Of a stretch of DNA of 64,000 bases, positions 33,593-42,800 are shown in pieces. How positions within the stretch are numbered: the stretch's first letter is position 1; each line of letters starts with the position of its first letter. Source of the DNA: Pleurocapsa minor GSE-CHR-MK 17-07R (GTDB taxonomy: Bacteria > Chloroflexota > Anaerolineae > Aggregatilineales > Phototrophicaceae); contig JAHHHY010000018.1 in the NCBI GenBank assembly GCA_019359125.1, forward strand, positions 1-64,000, given 5' to 3'. Below the pieces are notes generated by a model. That model was not told the origin of the DNA. It searched no databases and saw nothing but the letters and a program-made list of their open reading frames with translations. The position numbers and the translations under genes were made by a program.

Positions 33593-34654
33593 ATGAGGTT
33601 TCAAAAATCTTCGTTGATTGCGCTGGCCGCCACGCTGACCCTGAGCGGGGCCAGCCTCGCGCAGGAGGCACCGCTTCGCGTCGTCGCCACGACCACGATT
33701 GTGGCCGATATCGCCCAGAATGTGGCCGGGGATATGCTCACGATTGAAACGCTGCTGCCCCCCGATACCGACACACATGCCTACGAACCGACCATCGACG
33801 ACGCCAATCGTCTGGCCGGGGCCAGCCTGCTGTTCACGGTCGGCGCGGGCTACGAAAGCTTTATCGAGGGGCTGCTGGAAAACGTCGGCGGCGATATCCC
33901 CGTAACCGAGCTGAACCAGGGCGTGGAAATCCTGGCCTTCAGCGGCGACCACAGCCACGAGGGCGAAGCGGCAGAGTCGGCGGAAACGGCCGAAGAACAC
34001 GGCGCCTTTGAGGTGCTGGGCGTGCTGGGCGAAGGCCTGACCTGCGGCGAGCATGCGCACGAAGGCGAAGAAGAACATGCCGACGAAGAAGAACACGCGG
34101 ATGAGGAACATGCTGGTGAAGCCTGCGACCCGCACACGTGGATGAATCCGCTCAATGTCGCCGTGTGGGCGCAGAACGTGGCCGATGCGCTGTCTGCCGC
34201 TGACCCGGCCAATGCCGAGGCATACGCAGCCAACGCCGAAGCCTATATCGCGGAGCTGACCGCGCTGGACGCCGAGCTGGAGGCGCTGACCGCCCAGCTT
34301 CCAGAGGATGCGCGCGTGCTGGTCACCAACCACGAATTCATGGGTTATTTTGCCGCGCGCTATGGCTTTGAAGTCGCGGCGACCGTGCTGCCCGGCGGCT
34401 CCACAGGTGCCGAGGTCGATCCGCAGGCGCTGTCCGAGCTGATCGCCTTCATCCAGGCCGAAGGCGTGCCCGCCATCTTCGCGGAAATTACGGCCAATCC
34501 GGAGCTTGCCGATATCGTGGCGCAGGATGCCGGCATCCAGGTCGTCAGTGACCTGTACAGCGAGGCGCTCAGCGATGCTTCCGGCCCGGCCTCCACTTAC
34601 ATCGACTTCATGCGCTATAACGCGCAGGTCATCGTGGACGCGCTGAGCGGCTGA
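33593..34654 (+). CDS. Zinc ABC transporter substrate-binding protein (ZnuA-like)
   Basis: A 353-residue exported binding protein of cluster A-I. Signal peptide at about 1-23 (no lipobox). The metal-site His62 (DTHAYEP), the second His in CDPHTWMNP near residue 182, and the third in 'TNHEFMGYFAARYGF' near 248 are intact. Between the first two lies a His/Glu/Asp-rich loop (about 119-178; 'HAHEGEEEHADEEEHADEEHAG'), characteristic of zinc-specific members. A canonical Zur-like operator and promoter lie just upstream; GAGAGGA is the SD. The partner permease and ATPase genes are not in the window. Confidence 0.88.
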   Translation: MRFQKSSLIALAATLTLSGASLAQEAPLRVVATTTIVADIAQNVAGDMLTIETLLPPDTDTHAYEPTIDDANRLAGASLLFTVGAGYESFIEGLLENVGGDIPVTELNQGVEILAFSGDHSHEGEAAESAETAEEHGAFEVLGVLGEGLTCGEHAHEGEEEHADEEEHADEEHAGEACDPHTWMNPLNVAVWAQNVADALSAADPANAEAYAANAEAYIAELTALDAELEALTAQLPEDARVLVTNHEFMGYFAARYGFEVAATVLPGGSTGAEVDPQALSELIAFIQAEGVPAIFAEITANPELADIVAQDAGIQVVSDLYSEALSDASGPASTYIDFMRYNAQVIVDALSG

Positions 34655-34734
34655 ATCCCGCAGGCATGATGCCATAGTTCAGATGCCGGGGCATTTTGAA
34701 GTATGCTCCGGCACCATACTTTAACGATCATTTG

Positions 34735-34979
34735 AACCGCCAAGACGCCAAGAGCGCCAGAAATTGAAGCACAGAAGCCATCTGATGGCGAACAATCAGG
34801 CCAGGCATGCGTGACACGGGTCAATATTTACACAGTCGCCAGCGAGTTGTTCATGCTGTCTTGGCGTCTTGGCGGTTAAGCCTTCTTTCGCTTTTAAAAA
34901 AGCAATGCCTATGGATCAATGTTTACACAGATGCCACTTCTGCATGATCCCTTGGAGTTCCTGGCGTCCTGGCGGTTAA
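34735..34979. repeat. AACCGCCAAGACGCCAAGA inverted/direct repeat element
   Basis: The 19-bp word AACCGCCAAGACGCCAAGA at 34735-34753 recurs in reverse complement perfectly at 34859-34877 and imperfectly at 34959-34979. GTCAATATTTACACAG (34820-34835) and ATCAATGTTTACACAG (34915-34930) are direct repeats in the same phase, so the right part is an imperfect tandem of about 100 bp. The rest of 34655-35120 holds no gene. Confidence 0.8.
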
Positions 34980-35107
34980 ACGTTCTTTCGTGCACAGGAC
35001 TTTCCTCCCAGACAGGCAAGCCCTCCGCCTCGCATTTCCCGTGCGTCATGCCCCCGGCGCCCCAATAACCGTATTTCATCCTTATTTTCCCGCACGACAG
35101 GATGTGC

Positions 35108-35120
35108 TATAGTCTTCTGC
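35108..35120 (+). promoter_or_regulatory. Possible leaderless promoter of the 35-47 kb cluster
   Basis: TATAGT (35108-35113) is a good -10 and stands only 7 nt before the ATG at 35121, so a transcript would start at or next to the start codon. No clear -35 or Shine-Dalgarno is visible. Confidence 0.45.
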
Positions 35121-35390
35121 ATGGCAGAAACGCGCACACAGCCGCCCGAGTGGCTCACCGGCATCAAATCACGCGGCATGGCCGATGCGCTGTCTACCTG
35201 CCTGGATATCACAGAACCGTTCGGGGTGCTGGCCGCCCAGATGATTTACGTCGCGTCGCCTGTGCTCGGTCTGGCAGGATGGCGCGCCGCGGCCATGGAC
35301 ATCGCCAGGGCGCTGGAACAGCCCGACGAACTCGAACGTCTGCGCGGTTGGTTGGCTTCATCAGATTCAGGGGATCCCAGACGTGGATAG
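35121..35390 (+). CDS. Small hypothetical protein, first gene of the 35-47 kb cluster
   Basis: An 89-residue protein beginning MAETRTQPPEWLTGIKSRGM. A middle segment (about 31-63, 'PFGVLAAQMIYVASPVLGLAGWRAAAMDIA') is moderately hydrophobic; 'QPPEWLTGI' resembles the W-L motifs of the giant protein in the same cluster. Its C-terminal part is charged. The stop overlaps the next gene by 8 bp, which indicates translational coupling. No family recognised. Confidence 0.6.
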   Translation: MAETRTQPPEWLTGIKSRGMADALSTCLDITEPFGVLAAQMIYVASPVLGLAGWRAAAMDIARALEQPDELERLRGWLASSDSGDPRRG

Positions 35391-36198
35391 CACCACCCGT
35401 GTGCTCACGATTCTCATCATCCTGTTCGCCTTTGCCGCTGTGGCCATCGCGATTCAGTTCGTGCGCCGCCGCCGCGAGGCATTTCCGCTGATCGCCAGCG
35501 ACGCCTATACGGCCATGCCGCAGGTGGTTGGCGCAGGCATCGAGTCTGGCCGGCCCGTGCTGATCGCCCACAACGGTGATGCGCTGGGCGGCACCAACAC
35601 CCCATTTGCGCTCATCGCCGCTGAAATGACCTATCAGATCGCCTACCGCGCCGCCGTCGGCGGGGTCGCCCCGGTCATGGCCATCAGTGAATCCACCGTG
35701 CTGCCGCTCGCCTATGGCACGCTCACCCGCGCCCACAAGGCGCGCAATCGTTTAGCCGGTTTCATCAGCCCGGACCATGTGCACTGGGCGCCCGCCGGCA
35801 ACCGGTCGATGGCATTCGCCGCACTTCTGACCGGCATGCTGCGCACGCACAATGCGGCCGGCGCGGTCTTCACCGGCAATTACGGCTCCGAACTCGCGCT
35901 GCCGCTGTGGAGCGCGACGCGCCAGCGCGTGCCCACCATCGCAGCCACCCACAACATCGAGGGGCAGGCCATCGCCTTTGCCCTGGCCGATCATGCCATG
36001 CTGGGCGACGAATTCTCGCTGTCCGGGGCGTATCTGGGCAGCGACAGCACCGCGCTTGGCGGCGTGGTCGCGGCCAGCATCCTGCGCATCGCGGTCATCG
36101 TTGGCCTGCTCATTCCCACGCTGTATATCGTGGGCGACGAAGTCACCGGCGGCGCCATCTCGCGCCTGCTGGCGGGCCTTTTCGGGGGAGGAAGCTAA
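35383..36198 (+). CDS. DUF6754-like membrane protein
   Basis: A 271-residue protein with GTG start at 35383. An N-terminal TM helix (about 6-26) and a C-terminal one (about 228-250) enclose an alpha/beta domain of about 200 residues: 'PVLIAHNGDALGGTNTPFALIAAEMTYQIAYRAAVGGVAPVMAISESTVLPLAYGTLTRAH', 'FTGNYGSELALPLW' and 'DHAMLGDEFSLSGAYLGSDS'. This matches, from memory, the DUF6754 family of Chloroflexota and other bacteria, function unknown. It overlaps the upstream gene by 8 bp and is followed after 4 bp by a polytopic membrane protein. Confidence 0.6.
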   Translation: MDSTTRVLTILIILFAFAAVAIAIQFVRRRREAFPLIASDAYTAMPQVVGAGIESGRPVLIAHNGDALGGTNTPFALIAAEMTYQIAYRAAVGGVAPVMAISESTVLPLAYGTLTRAHKARNRLAGFISPDHVHWAPAGNRSMAFAALLTGMLRTHNAAGAVFTGNYGSELALPLWSATRQRVPTIAATHNIEGQAIAFALADHAMLGDEFSLSGAYLGSDSTALGGVVAASILRIAVIVGLLIPTLYIVGDEVTGGAISRLLAGLFGGGS

Positions 36199-36202
36199 CG
36201 CC

Positions 36203-36811
36203 ATGGGCCGCATTGCCACGCTCATCGCCTCGGCACTCGCCATCAGCATCGGCCTGATCGTGCTGGTCGGGCTGCTCACGGGCAGCACCCTGGCAGGCCT
36301 GACCGGCCTCGTGCTCCAGATTGCCGTCATCACCGCCGCCATGACTGTGCTCATCGGCGTGCTCAACCTGCTGATCCTGCATCTGCGCCGCATCTTCGGG
36401 CGCGAACGCGGCATCATTTACAGCATCACGCTGGTCGTCAGCTTCCTGCTCGTCATCGCGCTGTATGTGCTTGACCAGCCGGACGCCCGCCGCGTCGTGC
36501 TGGAAGATGTGGCCGTCTCGATCGAATCGACGCTTTCGGCGCTGCTCGTGTTTGCGCTGGTCTACGGCGCGTACCGCCTGATGCGCCGGCGCGTCACCTG
36601 GGCGGCCGTGCTCTTTACCGCCATTGTGCTCATCACGCTGCTGGGGGCGGTGCCGCTCAGCCAGCTTGCCCTGCTGGAACAACTGCGCGCCTGGATACTT
36701 GCCGTGCCGGCCAGTGCGGGTGCACGCGGATTGCTGCTGGGCATCGCCCTGGCGGCCATCATCGCGGGCATGCGCGTCCTGATCGGCCAGGAACGGGCAG
36801 TACGGGAATAG
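36203..36811 (+). CDS. Polytopic membrane protein of unknown function
   Basis: A 202-residue protein with about six hydrophobic helices ('LIASALAISIGLIVLVGLLTG', 'LVLQIAVITAAMTVLIGVLNLLIL', 'IIYSITLVVSFLLVIALYVL' and others) connected by short loops. GGGGGAGGAAG lies 5-6 nt before ATG 36203. It stands between the DUF6754-like gene and the 2261-residue protein gene with 4- and 3-bp gaps, so it is certainly part of the operon. It resembles no transporter I know. Confidence 0.65.
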   Translation: MGRIATLIASALAISIGLIVLVGLLTGSTLAGLTGLVLQIAVITAAMTVLIGVLNLLILHLRRIFGRERGIIYSITLVVSFLLVIALYVLDQPDARRVVLEDVAVSIESTLSALLVFALVYGAYRLMRRRVTWAAVLFTAIVLITLLGAVPLSQLALLEQLRAWILAVPASAGARGLLLGIALAAIIAGMRVLIGQERAVRE

Positions 36812-36814
36812 CCG

Positions 36815-39800
36815 ATGACTTTCAGAAACGACCCCCCTGACAATTCGGGCGATGAACTGCCCCCCTGGCTGCGCGACGAAGGCAGCACGCCGCCGCCTGC
36901 GCCCACGCCGCCATCTTCACCGAAGCCGCTGAAGAAGCTGAATGCGCCGCCCCCCGCCGAGGACGACGACTCGTTGCCGCCGTGGCTGCGCGCCGAAGAA
37001 AAAGCCGCCTCAGACCAGCAAAGCTGGCTTTCCAGCGGCGCCAATCTGGCCGATAGCCTCGATACCGAGCTGACCTATGACGACTGGGCGGCCGTCCAGG
37101 CCGAGATGAACCGCGAAAAGAGCATCGAGGAAGAAATCCCCGATCTGTCTTCGCCGGTGCCCGATGCTCCGCTGGAGACCGGCCCGCTGGGCACAGGGCC
37201 ACTGGCCAGCGCGGGCGAATTGCCCGACTGGTTCCTTGGGCTGGAGGCCCTCGACACGCAGGATGCGCCCGACTGGTTTACCGGCACGGGGACGGGCATC
37301 CTTGAGGAGGAACCGCCAGTCGAGCTGCCACCCCAGATGCCCCATCCTGAAAAACGGCCGGATTCGATCGCGTCTTTTTTCGCATCGCTTCAGGAAGTGC
37401 CCGTTTATGACGAGCCTGAGGCCTACAACCCGTTTAACCCCGCGGAAAGCGAAGGCCCGGCCAGCGAGCGCGCAGAAGACGATGACGAGCTGCCGGAGCT
37501 GGACTGGATCGCCGCCCAGCCCTACGAACCGGCACAGATAGACGACAGCTTCCGCGGCACCGAAATGGACGCCTTCTTCCAGTCGCTCAGCGGGCAGACT
37601 GCCGCTGTGGTCACTGGCGAGCTGCGCCTGCCAGACGACATGATCGAGCCTGTGCAGCCTGCCGACACCGAGCCGGTCCTGTCGATTTCCGTGGATCCCG
37701 AGCCGCCCGCCCCGCCAACCAATGACGACATCCCCGACGTGGACTGGTTCGCGGCCGCTGGCCTGGAATCGATCAAGCAGACGCTGAATGCCACCGCAGA
37801 CGACGAGGAACCGGATTTCGGCATGCTGTTCGGCGCGGCCGAGGAATACGAAGCGCCCCGCTATCCCAGCCTGCCCGGCTTTGACGATGACGTGACCCCG
37901 CAGGCCGAGGTGGAAAGCGAGTCCGCCGAGCCGGATGCAGGCACGCTGAGCTGGCTGAGCGAGCTGGAAAACATCGTCACCTCGGTCACCACGCCAGCTT
38001 CTGAGTACCCGGAAGAAGATATCGACGTCGAGGAAGCTTTCGCGTCCTTCACCCAGTCAGACAGCGACGATGTCCCCCAGTTCAACACCGGCATGCTGCG
38101 CGACGCAGGCTTTGAAGCGCCTGAGCCAGAACCCGCCGCTGCCGCTGATGACTTTGACTGGGACGCCGCCCCAACCGCTGAAGAAGCCGAGCACGTGCCG
38201 CTGATGGCGGAAACGAACGACGGCGCGGCCGTGGGCTGGCTGAACAAAATCGATGATGAGGCGCTGGCCGCTGCCGACAACCCCATCGACGAGGACGAAG
38301 CGCCGCTGCCCAAAGGCATCGACCTGCTGCCGCCAGTCGAAAAACCCAGCTATAAATTCACCGGGATGCTGGTGGCCACCGGCCTGCAGGAGCCCGAACC
38401 AGAGCCCGCACCCGAAACGCCGGGCCCTGTCAGCGAGTGGGGCTTCCCCGAAGATGAAGTCAACGCCTGGGATGCTATGTTCCAGAGCGATGCGTCCGGC
38501 GCGCCTGCCAGTGAACAAACGATGTTCGATGCGCAGTTCGGCGGGGATGATGCCCTGCGCGACGCGTGGATGACCGATGCGCTGATCTCGCGTGCAGAGC
38601 TTCCATCCGAGCCAGCCGCGGCGGCGGAAACTGATGACTGGAATACCGGCCTGTCCTTTGACGATCTGGCCGCCAGCGCCGCAATCGCTCCTGAAGCCCA
38701 AACCACTTCGGACAACGACTTCTATGGCGTCGCGGCCGCAGAAGCCGAAGCAGCGGCAGAGTCCGCCGAGCCGGATATGAGCTGGCTGGAATCGATCGGC
38801 ACAGAAGACTACAGCCAGCAGGGTGAGGCGGTCAATTCTCATCCGCTGGAAGACAGCGGTGACGAAGGCCTGGATACCTCGCACGCATTCGGGGGATTCG
38901 CGCTCGAAGAACCGTCCAGCCTGGCCGCTGAAAACGCCCCGACGGATGGCGACATCGACTGGCTGATCGCCATGCAAAGCGGCGGCGAGCTGTCGGTCGA
39001 GACGCCGGAACCCCCGGCCACACCCCAGCAGGACCTGGCCTCGTTCGAGGCCGCGCTGTTTGGCGGCGCACAGCCCGTCGCAGCAGACCCCAGCCTGGTC
39101 GATAACTTTGACGACGACCTGTTTGGCCTGCCCACCACGGGCATGCTGACAGGCGATGTCGCGCTGGAACAGGACGCCGCCCTGATGGCCGAGAGCGAAA
39201 GCGGCGGCTGGATGGACGATGAGCTGTTCGCCGGGGAGCCTGAAGCAGCGCCCCAGGACGAGCCGCTGACGCTGGATATGGCCGCGCTGGACATGGAGCT
39301 GTTCGACGTGTCCGAGCTGTCCACGCCACCGCCGCATCCTGAAGCCATCGAAGGCTATGAGGCCGAATACGCGGCTGACCTGGCCGAGCTGGCGATTCCC
39401 GACAGCGGCACCTCATTTGCGGATGCTGGCATCAGCGACGCAGGCATCCTGTCTGACAACGCGCCGGACTTCGCCTGGGGCATCGGCATGGATGCCAGCG
39501 CCGATCCCGACGGCACGCCCGATTATGCGCGCGACCTGCTGCCTGGCAATGACTATGAAGACCTGTTCGCAGGCCTGACGCCAGAAGACGCCCTCGCATC
39601 AGAGACGGACGTGTACTCCCCTCAGTCTGAAGCCGAAGGGCTGGGCATCGGCGAATCGACGCTGAATTTCAGCGAGATGGCCGGCCTGGAAGCCCTGATG
39701 GCAGCCGAAGAAGCCGCCGCCGAACCGGTCGATAACGCGCCGATCGTCAGCGACACCAGCGCCTACAGCTTCGCCTCGACAGCCGATGCCGAGCCCGAAT

Positions 39801-42800
39801 TTGACTTCAACGCCGCCGATATGTTCGCGGCTGAGGGCGGCATCGATCATCTGTCTGACGCGCTCGACGGCCTGGAGACCGCGCAGGACGCCCTGCCGTC
39901 CGAAACAGACGCCTACAGCTTCGCCTCGGCAGCCGATGCCGAGCCCGAATTTGACTTCAACGCCGCCGATATGTTCGCGGCTGAGGGCGGCATCGATCAT
40001 CTGTCTGACGCGCTCGACGGCCTGGAGACCGCGCAGGACGCCCAGCCGTCCGACACCGACGCCTACAGCTTCGCCTCGGCAGCCGATGCCGAGCCCGAAT
40101 TTGACTTCAACGCCGCCGATATGTTCGCAGCTGAGGGCGGCCCCGATCGCCTGTCTGACGCGCTCGACAGCCTGGGCGCGCCGGCACAATCCAGCGGCGA
40201 ACAGCAACCTGAAGAAGAACAGTTTTACGTGGCCTCCGAGCTGGAGTACCCAGCTCCGCGAGTCACCGATTACGCCTATGCGCTCAGCGACAGCGAAGAC
40301 GATTTCATCGACGACGAAGCCCCGATTTCGGGCATGTTTGCCGAAGAACAGAACCTGCTGCCCGACACCGGCATGCTGACCGGCGCTGCCGATCAATTGC
40401 CCCAGGCTGACGCAGCGGGCGACGAATACGAGTCCTTCGAATTTGCGTCGTCCCTCGACGAAGAACCGGCGACCGGACTCGGCATGGGCATGGACCCGGC
40501 CCTGGACGACGCGCTGTATACCGCGGCCACCATGCCCGACGACTACACCAGCGGGCTGGAATCGGCGCTGGAGCCGGGCGCACCCGCGCAGGATGATAAT
40601 CCGTTTGGCCAGCCAGACCAGAATTTCGACTGGCAAAGCGGCCTGACCTTTGGCGATGACGCCCCGCTGGCAGACGAATCCGTACCGGGCTGGGTGCAGG
40701 CCAATGAAGACGCCTATGTGCTCGATGAAGACGCGCTCCAGTCAGACGATGCGCTGCCGGTGGGGGCAGTTGCCGGGGCAGACGAGCTGCCGCCGGACGA
40801 CTTCTTTGCCTCCTTTGGCATGGGTGCCGAGGCAGAGCAGGAACCGGTTGTGGCCGATGCTGGCGAGTTCTATTTCTCACCCGATGAAACCGCGCTGGAA
40901 TATGACGAATCGGCCCCGCCGGGCATGGACTGGGCTGCTATTGGCGCCGAAAGCGATGCCGACGACGGGCTGTCCGCCTTTGAGGCCATCGCCGGCGCTG
41001 CGGGCACCTCCCAGGCAATGCCGCCAGTCCCCGATCCGGATGCGTGGCTGGAAGCCTATCAGGCGGAACTGCCCGCTGAAGACCAGTTTGTGCTGCCCGC
41101 CGCCGAGACGCCCGCCGAAGAACCTGTCTACGGCGACCTCGACAGCTATCTGAAGACGCTCAGCATCCAGACCGGCGAACTGAAGCCGATCACGCGCACG
41201 CTGCTGGAGCCGGATGCCGACCTGGAAGCGATGCTGGAAGCGAAGGCCACCGAAGACGACGCCAGCCCGCAGGACTATAACCCGTTCAGCGGCGCGAAAG
41301 CCTTCACCGCCATCGACGCCGAAATGGCCGAGCTGGCCGACGCGGATACCCCCGACTGGCTGTCTGATGTCAGCGTGGGCGAAGTGAGCGCGACGGCCAT
41401 CGTGCGCCAGCGCAAAGACCGCGATGTCAGCGCGCTGGATGATCGCCTGCGCAAGCTGCGTCAGCGCGGGGAAAATCTGCCCACCGAGGCCGCCGCATCC
41501 AAAGACTCGCTCTCGTCGGTGCTGCCCGGCATGGAAGACACCCTCGCCCCGGCCATCATCAAGGCAACCACGGGCGTTGGCGCGGGCGGCATCGCCCTCA
41601 CCGACGAACAGCAGAAGCGCGTAGCCCTGCTGCGTTCCCTCGTGTCCACGGTCACCGATACGGCTGTCGGCAGCGGCGCTGAGCCCCGCGAAAGCGCCAT
41701 CGACGAGACCTTTGACGACACCTATTTCCCCGACTTTGGCGAAGACCAGCTCATTCAGCCGGTCGGCGCAAAGGCCAAAGCCGGAGCCTCCGAGAAAGAC
41801 CAGGCCAAAGCCGCGCGCCGAGCGAAAAATGCCCGCGCCCGTGCCCGCCGCGCCCGCCGGATTCGCTCGCGGCTGGAACGCGCTGTGCTGGCCGTCGTGC
41901 TGCTGGGCGCCGCTGCGCTGCCGTTTGTGGTGCGCGAGGCCCGCGTGGGTGATTTGCCCCCGGTGGCCTTTGACGCAGGCTCATCGGGCCAGGCCGCCTG
42001 GTCGCTGGTGGAAAATCTGCGCCCCGGCTCGGTCGTGCTCGTCGGCATTGAATACAATGCGGGCAGCGCGGGCGAGCTGGACAGCGCAGCCGACGCCGCG
42101 CTGCGTCACGTGCTCATGCGCGGGGCCTACCCGGTCGTCGTCAGCACCAACCCGATCGCGCTGCTGCGTGCTGAAACCCTGCTGGCGACGATCGCCGCTG
42201 ACGAAGCCTTCCTCGAACGCCTGGGCGTGAGCGCGCTGGAGAGCAATCGGGATTACTTCCTCGTGCAGAATATTCCCGGCGGCGCCATCGGCCTGCGCGC
42301 CTTCAGCGAGAACACCGCCTCTGTGCTGGTCAATGACCTGCGCGGCCAGGTCACCGGCCTCACGCTGACCACCCTGCGCGACTTCTCGGCCATCATTGTC
42401 GTCAGCGACAGCATGGAAGAAATCCGCGCCTGGGCCGAGCAGATCGCGGCGGCAGCACAGGCCCCCGCCATCGCCTTCGTCAGCTACAGCGCAGCGCCGC
42501 TGGCCGAGCCGTATATCGGCGTGAACAACGCGCTGGATGGCCTCGTCGTTGGCTACGCGGGCGCCTACACTTACAACACCTTGATCGGCAACCTGCCGCC
42601 TGCCCCGGTCGTCGCGTCCGAAGCCACCGAAGAAGTGACCGACGAAAGCGGCACTCCGGCAGCGACCCCCACGCCCACATCGACCATCGCGGCGCAGATC
42701 GCCCCGCGTGAGACGAATCGCCCGGCGCCGCTGCTGTTCACGCCGACGGCCACCTTTACGCCCACCAATACGGCGACCAACACGCCCACGGCCACCTTCA

